From: JBCCGL01 sp039029275
GTDB taxonomy: Bacteria > Pseudomonadota > Gammaproteobacteria > JBCCGL01
Length of the DNA stretch: 64,000 bases
Assembly (NCBI GenBank): GCA_039029275.1
Contig: JBCCGL010000006.1
Location: 62,001-126,000, forward strand
Reading direction: 5' to 3'
The notes beneath the pieces were generated by a model. That model was not told the origin of the DNA and made no database searches. It saw nothing but the letters and a program-made list of their open reading frames with translations. Of this stretch, positions 9,381-17,347 are shown in pieces (position 1 is the stretch's first letter; the number at the start of each line of letters is the position of its first letter). Made by a program: the position numbers and the translations under genes.

Positions 9381-10622
9381 ATGCAACTCGACCTCAACTT
9401 TGTACGCGCCCAGTTTGACCAACTCGGCGACGATCCGAACTTTGTGTTCGCTTCCAACGCCGGCGGCAGCTACGTCGCCAATCAGGTGAACGCGGTCGTC
9501 GAACACTACAACCGCCACACGCGCGTGCAGCCCTACGAGCGCTACGGCAGCTCGGATACCGCTGGCAAGGCGATGGATCGCGCGCGTGCGCTATGGTGTG
9601 AGGCGCTCAATATCGATGACGACGAGCTGACCATCGGCCCATCGACTTCGATGAACACCTACGTACTGTCGCAAGGGATCGGAGCGACGTTGAAACCGGG
9701 CGACGAAGTCATCGTCACCAATCAGGATCACGAAGCCAACAGCGGCGCATGGCGAAGAATGGCCGAGGCCAGCGGCGCGACGTTGCGTGAGTGGCAGGTC
9801 GAACCGGACACGGGATTGCTCGATCCGGAAAAACTGCGCGCGCTGTTAACCGAGAACACGCGCTGGGTGTTTTTTACGCACTGCTCGAATATTGTCGGCA
9901 CCGCGAATCCCGTTGCCGAGTTAACCGCGATGATCAAGCAAAACTCCAACGCGCGCGTGTTTATCGACGCGGTTGCCTACGCTCCGCACTGCATCAGCGA
10001 TCTTCGCGCGCTGGGTGTCGATGGCTATGCCTTCAGCTTGTACAAAGTCTACGGGCCGCACCAAAGCCTGATGTATGTCAAACGCGATCTGCATGAAACG
10101 CTTGCGCCGCAGTGCCACTTTTTTAATAAAGGGCACGGCGAAAAAATGTTTAACCCTGCAGGGCCACAGCACGCGCAGGTCGCGGCGTGCGCCGGTGTGA
10201 TCGACTACTTCAGCGATCTGTACGCGCACCACGCGGACAACGGCGATGCAACGCTGCGCGAAAAAATTACTGCGATCCACGACGGAATCGTCGCGCATGA
10301 AAACACCCTCGGTGCACCGATACTCGATTATTTATCCAACAGCACGAACGCGCGATTGATCGGAAAAGCGACGACTGCCGACAACGACCGCGCGCCGACG
10401 ATCGCGTTTCAACCGACGAATCAGTCCGCCTTCGACGTTGCGGGTAAAATGCAGCAACACGGCATCGGCACCGAAAGCGGAAATTTCTATGCGTACCGAT
10501 TAATTCGGGATTTAGGTATTGATCCGGAAGACGGTGTTGTGCGGATTTCGCTGGTGCACTACAGCAACGAAGAAGAAGTTGAGAAAATTGTTAAGGCGTT
10601 GGATAGTGCGTTAACACAATAA
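9381..10622 (+). CDS. Class V aminotransferase / cysteine-desulfurase-like PLP enzyme
   Basis: A 413-residue fold-type I PLP enzyme. Visible cofactor residues are H117 (NQDHEANSG), D196 (VFIDAVAYAPH) and the Schiff-base lysine K222 (SLYKVYGPH). It matches the cysteine-desulfurase-like subgroup of class V aminotransferases, which lacks the obvious Cys-containing catalytic loop of IscS/NifS, so true desulfurase activity is doubtful; a transaminase or lyase role is as likely. ATG start with a GGAG ribosome site upstream. It converges with the ligase gene of the five-gene operon, with a repeat element between them. Confidence 0.85.
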   Translation: MQLDLNFVRAQFDQLGDDPNFVFASNAGGSYVANQVNAVVEHYNRHTRVQPYERYGSSDTAGKAMDRARALWCEALNIDDDELTIGPSTSMNTYVLSQGIGATLKPGDEVIVTNQDHEANSGAWRRMAEASGATLREWQVEPDTGLLDPEKLRALLTENTRWVFFTHCSNIVGTANPVAELTAMIKQNSNARVFIDAVAYAPHCISDLRALGVDGYAFSLYKVYGPHQSLMYVKRDLHETLAPQCHFFNKGHGEKMFNPAGPQHAQVAACAGVIDYFSDLYAHHADNGDATLREKITAIHDGIVAHENTLGAPILDYLSNSTNARLIGKATTADNDRAPTIAFQPTNQSAFDVAGKMQQHGIGTESGNFYAYRLIRDLGIDPEDGVVRISLVHYSNEEEVEKIVKALDSALTQ

Positions 10623-10632
10623 CGCAATCAGC

Positions 10633-10701
10633 TGTCATCCCCGCGAAGGCGGGGATCCAAGCTAAGTGGAAAATGGATTCCCGCCTGCGCGGGAATGACG
10701 G
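10633..10701. repeat. REP/MITE-like inverted pair of GC-rich palindromes
   Basis: Two units of about 27 bases in opposite orientation, at 10633-10659 and 10674-10701, separated by 14 bases. Each unit holds a hairpin (CCCCGCGAAGGCGGGG and TTCCCGCCTGCGCGGGAA). The reverse complement of the second unit matches the first at nearly every position. This GTCATTCCCGCG...GGAATCCA type of repeat is widespread in proteobacterial intergenic regions. It sits between two converging genes, where it could also act as a bidirectional transcription barrier. Confidence 0.85.
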
Positions 10702-10720
10702 ATCCGAAAAGATAGAAAGC

Positions 10721-12241
10721 CTATGTGAATAAGTCTTGGTACCGATCCCTCAACACATTCTTCTGCACTTTCCCCATCGTATTCCTCGGCAATTCATCAA
10801 TTACAAATATTTTCTTCGGCTGCTTAAACCGCGCTATTTTTGTTTTCAGTGATTCAAGAATCGAATTTTCATCCAACTCTGCATTTCTCTCTGCCACCAG
10901 CACACCAACAACCGCCTCACCAAAATCCGAATGCGGGATTCCAATGACGGCAGATTCTGAAACCCCGTCAATATCATCGAGCACCGATTCAATTTCTTTT
11001 GGATACACATTAAACCCACCGGAAATAATTAGATCTTTCGCGCGACCAACGATGTGCACGTAACCGTCTTCATCGATCTTGCCCAAATCGCCGGTGATAA
11101 AAAATCCGTTGTCGCGTAGTTCTTCGCGCGTTTTATCCGGCATTTCCCAATAGCCTTTAAACACGTTTGGCCCGCGCACTTCGATAGCGCCGGTTTCGCC
11201 GTTCGGAACCTGCTCTCCAGTTTCCGCATTGTTGATGACCACTTCTGTACCCGGCAATGGGAAACCCACCGTGCCCGCACGGCGTTCGCCCTCGTAAGGG
11301 TTGGATGTGTTCATATTGGTTTCGGTCATGCCGTAGCGTTCGAGAATGCGGTGACCGGTTCGTGCCTCGAAGTGTTTGTGCGTTTCCGCCAGTAGCGGTG
11401 CGCTGCCCGAGGTGAATAAACGCATATGCGAAGTCAGTTCCTGATTAAATCGATCATCATCCAGCAAGCGCGTGTAGTGCGTTGGCACACCCATCATCGT
11501 TGTGCAATGCGGCAGGTTTTCGATCACATCGTCAACCGAAAACCCGTGGCGAAAATACATCGAAGCGCGCGCGAGTAAAACCGTGTTGATCGCGACAAAC
11601 AAACCGTGTGTGTGAAAAATCGGCAAAATGTGCAGCAAGACATCGTCGCTGGTGAACCGCCAATAATCGGCCAGCACTTTTGCGTTCGACAATAAATTCT
11701 CATGCGTCAACATCGCGCCTTTGGAACGCCCTGTTGTTCCCGAGGTATACAGTATCGCGGCGAGGTCATCGGCACCGCGCACGACCGTTTCGAACTCGAC
11801 CGGTGCGCTTGATCCCGCCTCAGCCAGGGAACCGATATTCTCGTCCGTGCCGTAAACGCCGAGGGCTTCCAATCGAATCCCGCGCGCTTCGCAGATCGAT
11901 TCATAATCGCCGTACTTTGACGGATCGCAGACGAAGACACGCGGCTTTGCATTGTCGAGAAAGTATTCAATTTCGCTCGCGGTATACGCCGTGTTCAGCG
12001 GCAGAAAAGCACCGCCGGCGCGCACGGTAGCGGGATAAAGCATCACGGCTTCAATCGATTTATTGACCTGTACCGCGACACGATCACCGGGTTGCACGCC
12101 CAGCCCGACCAACACATTCGCGAATCGCCCCGTCACATCGAGCACATCGCCATAGGTGTAACTGCGATTATTGATAAGTTCAGCAAACCGCTTGTCGCGC
12201 ACAGCGCCGCCAAGCAGGCCGTCGAAAAGGTAGTTACTCAC
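10721..12241 (-). CDS. Malonyl-CoA synthetase-like acyl-CoA ligase (MatB type)
   Basis: A 506-residue ANL-superfamily ligase that activates an acid through an acyl-adenylate and joins it to CoA. The P-loop LYTSGTTGRSKGAML is near residue 165, the YGMTETNMNTSNPYEGERR stretch near 301 is as in malonyl-CoA synthetases MatB, and the A10 lysine lies in RNTMGKVQKN near the C terminus. GTG start overlapping the Rieske gene stop by 4 bases (GTGA), so the two are translationally coupled. It is the last gene of a five-gene overlapping operon. Malonate or a methylmalonate-like acid is the likeliest substrate, and this hints that the pathway releases a C3 dicarboxylate. Confidence 0.85.
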   Translation of the reverse strand: MSNYLFDGLLGGAVRDKRFAELINNRSYTYGDVLDVTGRFANVLVGLGVQPGDRVAVQVNKSIEAVMLYPATVRAGGAFLPLNTAYTASEIEYFLDNAKPRVFVCDPSKYGDYESICEARGIRLEALGVYGTDENIGSLAEAGSSAPVEFETVVRGADDLAAILYTSGTTGRSKGAMLTHENLLSNAKVLADYWRFTSDDVLLHILPIFHTHGLFVAINTVLLARASMYFRHGFSVDDVIENLPHCTTMMGVPTHYTRLLDDDRFNQELTSHMRLFTSGSAPLLAETHKHFEARTGHRILERYGMTETNMNTSNPYEGERRAGTVGFPLPGTEVVINNAETGEQVPNGETGAIEVRGPNVFKGYWEMPDKTREELRDNGFFITGDLGKIDEDGYVHIVGRAKDLIISGGFNVYPKEIESVLDDIDGVSESAVIGIPHSDFGEAVVGVLVAERNAELDENSILESLKTKIARFKQPKKIFVIDELPRNTMGKVQKNVLRDRYQDLFT

Positions 12242-13356
12242 GTTAAACTTCGACTCAGGTATTGGTAAAAATCCCAGATCGTGCCTTCCATCGCTGGAGG
12301 CGCCAGGGGGCCGGGTTGATAAAACTTTGAGCGCAATCCGTCGCGAACACGCAGGAGAACGTCTTTGTCTTCCTGCATGGTTTCGTTAAACAATTCTACC
12401 GCACTCTCGATATCGTTCGGCGACCAGGTATCGCCGTAAAAAATGAGACCGATTTTAATTCGAACACTCTCGGGGCTGAGCGGTTGAAAACACAGATACG
12501 AACTGTAGTCGCTGCCGATTCCGATACCCAAACCGGGTGGAACAGCCGCCATCACACAGGTGTTGCGTTCCTCTTCGCTCAGTTCGGGATGGCCGATCGT
12601 ATCGTCCGGCACGCGCGTGGCAAACCCGACCTTGTACCCGAAGTAATCATCGCCCGGCGACAAGTGTTCGCACAGTCTGCTTGGATTCACCTTGTGCAGG
12701 GTTTCAAGATGCAGCGGCGTCAAGTGATAACCCTCCATGTAATTTTCCAGCAGACTTTTCCAGTTGACCGGCCACTCTTCGTCTGCGGTGTACTTGAGCT
12801 GCATCGAATCGAGATGGTAGCCCGCGATGTGCTGATCCAATCCCACCAATTGTTTTTTCAGATCAGGCGGATCACTGCACAGGCAAACAAAAATAAAACC
12901 ACTCCACTGCGTGCACTGGAATTCCGGCAGTTTGATTTTGTCGGAGTCAAAATTTTCAGAATCGGACATGCCGGGCGCAGCGATCAATTTTCCGGAACTG
13001 TTGTAGACCCAATGGTGGTAAGGGCAGGCATGCTGCGGGCTACTGCCCGCACCTTCGGTCAATACCGTACCGCGATGACGACAGACGTTGGAAAAAGCGC
13101 GTAATTCGTCGGCATCATCACGCACCACCAAAACCGGCTCACTGCAAATTTGCGTGGTGAAGTAGTCCTGCGGGTTTGCCACTTCTTCGACGCGACCGAC
13201 GCATACCCACTGATTTGAAAAAAGCGCGTCACTCTCGTACTCAAACCATGTGGGGTCGCGATAAAAATCCGCCGGCAGTGAATGCGCGTGTGCGTACGGC
13301 TGCCCTTTTATCGACTCAAGCTGCGCGCGCATCTGATTGATCACGACTTCGCTCAC
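12238..13356 (-). CDS. Rieske non-heme iron oxygenase, quaternary-amine type
   Basis: A 372-residue Rieske oxygenase large subunit. The [2Fe-2S] ligands are C92, H94, C111 and H114. The mononuclear iron histidines are H211 and H216 in ENYMEGYHLTPLH. The residue that bridges the two centres is glutamate (E208), not the usual aspartate; a glutamate is known at this place in carnitine oxygenase CntA. Together with the single-subunit layout this suggests an N-methylated or quaternary amine substrate rather than an aromatic one. No reductase gene is adjacent, so electrons must come from elsewhere. GTG start, sharing one base with the stop of the 2OG-oxygenase gene. Confidence 0.88.
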   Translation of the reverse strand: MSEVVINQMRAQLESIKGQPYAHAHSLPADFYRDPTWFEYESDALFSNQWVCVGRVEEVANPQDYFTTQICSEPVLVVRDDADELRAFSNVCRHRGTVLTEGAGSSPQHACPYHHWVYNSSGKLIAAPGMSDSENFDSDKIKLPEFQCTQWSGFIFVCLCSDPPDLKKQLVGLDQHIAGYHLDSMQLKYTADEEWPVNWKSLLENYMEGYHLTPLHLETLHKVNPSRLCEHLSPGDDYFGYKVGFATRVPDDTIGHPELSEEERNTCVMAAVPPGLGIGIGSDYSSYLCFQPLSPESVRIKIGLIFYGDTWSPNDIESAVELFNETMQEDKDVLLRVRDGLRSKFYQPGPLAPPAMEGTIWDFYQYLSRSLT

Positions 13357-14165
13357 TACTCTGGCCGCCCGTAAAACCCGATGCGTTCTTTCGCAGAAAA
13401 AACCTTACCCGGAAATTCGTAGTAGGAAAAAACGGCGATTATGCGTTCGCGGTCTCCCTCCACCGGCGTAACACGGTGTGCGGTATTTTTGCCGCGAAAA
13501 ACGTTGAGCGTGCCGGGCTCAACTACGAGCGTCTTCTTTTCACCATCGGAACCCTGTAACAGCCGGGCAACGCCGTCGTAGTTGGGGTCATCGTCGCTGC
13601 GAAGATTCGTGCGGTACTCAAAGTCGCCGCCAACGTCCGGTGATTGAAGCAACAGTGTCGTGGTGAACTCTGATCGATCAAAATGCCAATTCAGAGCTTC
13701 ACTGTCGCGATACGCCATGACGTTTGCGCGCGCCATGTGATCGTCCATCAAATACAGCTCGGGCTTTTGCATTACATCGGCGAGAAAATGCAGGAGCGGT
13801 TGCCACTCGTAAACGGCGAGAACAACGCTGTCGGTCATCTGGTCCGCGCACACCGTATGGTTAACCGTTTCTACTTTTTGCAATGCGGGATGATCTGGCG
13901 ATAAGCCATCGATGCCGTCGAGAAAATAAAGATTGTGAAAGCGCCGATGTTCAAACGATTGGTGCTGCATCGTGGGCGCGATTTCTTTTACCGCGTGTTT
14001 GCACGCCTCGGTTTTTAAAAAACCGTCGAGATTAAACATTCCGTCGATTTCAAGATCGGACCGCGCGCGCTCGACGAGCTCTTTGTATCTGCCACCGGAA
14101 CGATCGTGCAACGGATAACGCTCGACATCGATGTAGTTTGAAATATCAGCAAGTTTTGCTATCAC
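13356..14165 (-). CDS. 2-oxoglutarate/Fe(II)-dependent oxygenase
   Basis: A 269-residue protein with a cupin-type iron site: H161-x-D163 in NWHFDRSEF and distal H230 in GKNTAHRV, with R239/R241 nearby as candidate 2-oxoglutarate ligands. The aspartate is kept, so hydroxylation rather than halogenation is expected. It is not obviously a gamma-butyrobetaine hydroxylase. The GTG start overlaps the upstream CoA-transferase stop by 4 bases and the gene shares a base with the Rieske gene. Two different oxygenases in a coupled operon suggest successive oxidations of one substrate. Confidence 0.82.
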   Translation of the reverse strand: MIAKLADISNYIDVERYPLHDRSGGRYKELVERARSDLEIDGMFNLDGFLKTEACKHAVKEIAPTMQHQSFEHRRFHNLYFLDGIDGLSPDHPALQKVETVNHTVCADQMTDSVVLAVYEWQPLLHFLADVMQKPELYLMDDHMARANVMAYRDSEALNWHFDRSEFTTTLLLQSPDVGGDFEYRTNLRSDDDPNYDGVARLLQGSDGEKKTLVVEPGTLNVFRGKNTAHRVTPVEGDRERIIAVFSYYEFPGKVFSAKERIGFYGRPE

Positions 14166-15319
14166 GGCGTAAATCGCTCAGTAATCTGTTCGGCACTGTA
14201 GCCGAGTTCGCCCAGTATTTCGTGATTGTGCTCCCCGAGTTTTGGCGCAGCCGTTTCGCGATGATTTGGATTGGCGACAGGACTGCGAACAAAACGCATG
14301 CTGCCGTGCTGCGCTGCCTCAACTTCAGAAAATGCCAGGTACTCCTCGACCATCTCACTGTTCGCGACGGTTTCAACATTTTCTATTCTGGAACACGGGA
14401 TCGAAACGTCGGTTAACTGTCGGATCCAGTGATCTGACGATTCTTGTCTGAGCCGGTCAGACAACAACTCGTACAAACTATCCCTGTGCGCAATTCGTAC
14501 GGAATCCTCGAAAAAACGCTCATCGTGCGCGAGCGACTCCAGGTTCAGCGCACCACACAATCGAAACCAGTCGTGCGCGCCGCCGATGGCGATGACAATG
14601 TCTCTGTCTGCCGTCGGGTAGACTTCAAACGGCGTCGCCGAGGGGTGCCGCGAGCCGAGCGGCTTTGCGACGATGCCAGCGTTTAAATAGCGCGCGTAGG
14701 CGTTTTCCATGCACGCCCACTGACACGCCAGCATCGACACATCGAGTTTGTCGATTGTCGATTCATTTTGAGCGTCACGACGGTACAGTCGCTCGAGAAT
14801 GCCAACTGCCGCGAACAATCCGGCCGCGATATCGCCGACAGAAAATCCGACGCGCGTGGGTTCGCCGTCTAATGGTCCATTGATGCTCATCATTCCGCTC
14901 ATCGCCTGCACCACGATATCGTATGCTGGACGATTGGCAAGGCTGCCGTCCTGACCAAAACCGCTAATCGATGCAACCACAAGCGCTGGATTGATTCGTT
15001 TTAAATCGCTATCGCTGCAACCCAGACGATCGCGCACGCCGGGGCGCATATTCTCGATAAGCACGTCGGCGCTGGCGAGCAGCTTGTGCAGGGCGGCTTT
15101 TCCGTCCTCGGTCTTCAGGTCGAGCGCCAGCGAACGCTTGTTACGATTCAATGACGCGAAGTACAGGCTGACCTCCTCTTTAAACGGCGGAGTACCGCGC
15201 GCTGAATCACCCCCCGGGCTTTCCACTTTGATCACGTCGGCGCCGAGCGTGGACAGCAACCAGGTGCAGAACGGCCCGGACAGCACGCTGGTCATGTCGA
15301 TAACCCGAACGCCCTTCAT
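14162..15319 (-). CDS. CaiB/BaiF (family III) CoA-transferase
   Basis: A 385-residue single-unit family III CoA-transferase with the opening VRVIDMTSVLSGPFCTW and the catalytic aspartate in VGDIAAGLFAA (about residue 175). It would load CoA onto the pathway acid from another acyl-CoA. The ATG at 15319 is chosen over a TTG three bases upstream; the ATG overlaps the TGA stop of the crotonase gene. Second gene of the five-gene operon. Single-unit architecture contrasts with the double enzyme at 4374-6875. Confidence 0.9.
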   Translation of the reverse strand: MKGVRVIDMTSVLSGPFCTWLLSTLGADVIKVESPGGDSARGTPPFKEEVSLYFASLNRNKRSLALDLKTEDGKAALHKLLASADVLIENMRPGVRDRLGCSDSDLKRINPALVVASISGFGQDGSLANRPAYDIVVQAMSGMMSINGPLDGEPTRVGFSVGDIAAGLFAAVGILERLYRRDAQNESTIDKLDVSMLACQWACMENAYARYLNAGIVAKPLGSRHPSATPFEVYPTADRDIVIAIGGAHDWFRLCGALNLESLAHDERFFEDSVRIAHRDSLYELLSDRLRQESSDHWIRQLTDVSIPCSRIENVETVANSEMVEEYLAFSEVEAAQHGSMRFVRSPVANPNHRETAAPKLGEHNHEILGELGYSAEQITERFTP

Positions 15320-15963
15320 CAATTAACGTCCCGGCAGACGTTTGTTAGCTTGTGCAAGTGCGTTGGGTCGGATTGATTTGCAGTCAAACAAATCGCATCC
15401 ACCGAATCTTCCAGCGCATCGGGTGCTACCACTCGATCGATCAGCCCCCATTTGTACGCCTCGCTCGCTTCAATTTGCTGATCGCCCAAAAGGAGTAGCG
15501 ACGTTCGCGCGGAACCGATCAAGTGGTGCAGTCGCCGCGCGTCAAGTTTGCCCGGCAGCGCGCCCATTCGCAGCGCGGGGTAGGCAAACCTGGCAGCGGG
15601 CACACTGACACGCACATCACAACACAGCGCCAAAACCAGCCCACCGCCAATGCAGTGACCGTTGATTTGCGCGACCGTAAAAGCCGGTATTTTCACAAGC
15701 GCCTCCGACATCGAATCCCACAGCGCGTCACGCGGATCATCTTTGTCAGACACTTCCTGCAAATCCGCGCCACCGCAGAACACCCGCTCACCAGCACCGG
15801 TAATCACCAGCGTACGCAGGTCATGATTTTCGCCAGCCCTCACAAATAGATCGTGCAGTTGCTCAAGCATGGCATGCGTAATCGCATTGGCCTTGCGCGG
15901 GCGGTTGAGCGTGACCCGCCACCGAGTGGGATTTTTTTCGATATGGATTTGGTCGGGCGCCAC
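15319..15963 (-). CDS. Enoyl-CoA hydratase/isomerase (crotonase) family protein
   Basis: A 214-residue crotonase-fold protein, shorter at the C terminus than the usual 255-260 residues. The oxyanion-hole segments are CGGADLQEVS (about residue 62) and INGHCIGGGLVLALCCDVR (about 98). The usual second catalytic glutamate position falls in the region PALRMGALPGK, without an obvious Glu, so it may be an isomerase, lyase or hydrolase rather than a hydratase. GTG start. First gene of the overlapping five-gene operon; its 5' side faces the LysE gene. Confidence 0.82.
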   Translation of the reverse strand: MAPDQIHIEKNPTRWRVTLNRPRKANAITHAMLEQLHDLFVRAGENHDLRTLVITGAGERVFCGGADLQEVSDKDDPRDALWDSMSEALVKIPAFTVAQINGHCIGGGLVLALCCDVRVSVPAARFAYPALRMGALPGKLDARRLHHLIGSARTSLLLLGDQQIEASEAYKWGLIDRVVAPDALEDSVDAICLTANQSDPTHLHKLTNVCRDVN

Positions 15964-16038
15964 TTGATCACTCGTGAGTCTTTCGACAATCCTGCCATAG
16001 TTTGCGAGACTGCATCCACCCTAAACCTGAGGACCGCA

Positions 16039-16629
16039 GTGCTCGCCTTCGCTTCTGCAACTTTTTTGATGCTGATTACGCCGGGTCCGGGATTGCTGTC
16101 TGCGGCCGGTGTTGGCGCTGCGTTTGGATTTCGCGCGGGTCTTCCCTATGTTGCCGGGCTGTTTCTCGGCAACTGGCTGGTCGCTGTTCTGGTTATTTCA
16201 GGACTGTGGGCGCTGGTCGAGACCTTGCCTGTTGCGAAGTTTGTCATGGGTATCGCCTCGCTGATTTATTTTTCTTACATCGCGATCAAAATCGCGCGTG
16301 CGAACTCATCGATCCAGTTCAAAGTTCAAGCGCGCGCGCCCGGCCTGCGCGACGGTACCGCGCTGCAGTTTATCAACCCCAAGTGCTACATATTCAACGC
16401 GTTCCTGTTTCTCAATTTCCCGTTTTATCCAGAGAACTGGCCACTCGAAATGCTGATCAAGCTGATAATCTGTAGTGCGATCTGGGTACCAATGCATCTG
16501 GGCTGGATGCAGCTGGGTGCAATGATTCAGCGCTTGAACCTTGGTGAACGGGCACAGCGCAATATCAACTACGCCATGGCGTCGTCGCTGATCGTCGTTG
16601 TCTTGATGGCGCTGTGGACGCTTCGATAA
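16039..16629 (+). CDS. LysE family amino-acid/metabolite exporter
   Basis: A 196-residue inner-membrane protein with about six helices. The opening MLITPGPGLLSAAGVGAAFGF and the later LQFINPKCYIFNAF segment (the family's NPK motif) are typical of LysE/RhtB exporters. A GTG start at 16039 is chosen because GAGGA precedes it; the open frame upstream to 15853 would run through the divergent crotonase gene and adds no family sequence. It diverges from the five-gene catabolic operon and could export its substrate or an overflow product. Confidence 0.85.
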   Translation: MLAFASATFLMLITPGPGLLSAAGVGAAFGFRAGLPYVAGLFLGNWLVAVLVISGLWALVETLPVAKFVMGIASLIYFSYIAIKIARANSSIQFKVQARAPGLRDGTALQFINPKCYIFNAFLFLNFPFYPENWPLEMLIKLIICSAIWVPMHLGWMQLGAMIQRLNLGERAQRNINYAMASSLIVVVLMALWTLR

Positions 16630-16684
16630 GGCAACGCCGGATTCGCGCGCTAAAGTAAACCATCGGGTAACCGATACTTGCAAA

Positions 16685-17347
16685 ATGAGTGTCTTTGTAG
16701 CCAAAAGACATCGCATCGTCACAGTGCCCAATCTGTTTTTGGTGTCGGTTTTTGTCGCCCTCATTATTGGGCTCATTCCGACGGTGAATCGGATAAACAG
16801 CCAGGGCTACTACGGCATGCCGATCAATCTTAACGCTCCTCGATTTTCGCTTCATGACGCAAACGGCACCGCGTTCACCCCAGATGATTTGCTGGGTCGA
16901 TACACGTTTGTGGTTTTTGGCTTTATCAACTGTGAAAACGTATGCCACAACTACGTTGGCTTGCTCGAATTGATTTCGAGAAATGTCAGCGGTGACAATG
17001 CCCAGTTCGTCTATATGGCGATGGATGTCGAACGCGACACACCCTATGAGCTGCGGCAGTATTTTGATAGCCGCGGTGAAAACTTCGTAAGCTTGAATGC
17101 GCGTTCGTTAGCAACGATGCAATCCGTTGCTTCCCGGTTCAACGCAGGGTACCGCGTTGCCAAACCGGCTGATTCAGTGGACTACACGATTGAACACCCG
17201 TCCCGACTTTATCTCGTCGATCCTGAAGGCGTTATTCGAATCGTATATACGGGCGCTTTTCTCGAATACAAAGAGATCATCAAAGACCTCAATAACTTAT
17301 CTCACCAACAAAACCTGACAAAAAATGGTGCATTCAATGAAACCTGA
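16685..17347 (+). CDS. SCO1/SenC family copper-handling thioredoxin-fold protein
   Basis: A 220-residue membrane-anchored protein: one helix at about residues 13-33, then a periplasmic thioredoxin fold. The copper ligands C83 and C87 (NCENVC) and H171 (IEHPSRLYLVDPEG) are all present. Family members help assemble the Cu-A centre of cytochrome c oxidase or act as redox sensors. Its stop overlaps the next gene's start by 11 bases, so SCO1 and the chemoreceptor-like gene are probably translated together. No oxidase subunit is in the window. Confidence 0.9.
   Translation: MSVFVAKRHRIVTVPNLFLVSVFVALIIGLIPTVNRINSQGYYGMPINLNAPRFSLHDANGTAFTPDDLLGRYTFVVFGFINCENVCHNYVGLLELISRNVSGDNAQFVYMAMDVERDTPYELRQYFDSRGENFVSLNARSLATMQSVASRFNAGYRVAKPADSVDYTIEHPSRLYLVDPEGVIRIVYTGAFLEYKEIIKDLNNLSHQQNLTKNGAFNET

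Noticed and set aside
13356..14165. Halogenase of the BesD/SyrB2 type
   Set aside because: The iron site has Asp (HFD) where these halogenases have Gly or Ala, so hydroxylation is expected.
15853..16038. N-terminal extension of the LysE frame
   Set aside because: It runs through the divergent crotonase gene and has no LysE sequence; a GTG with GAGGA at 16039 explains the gene.
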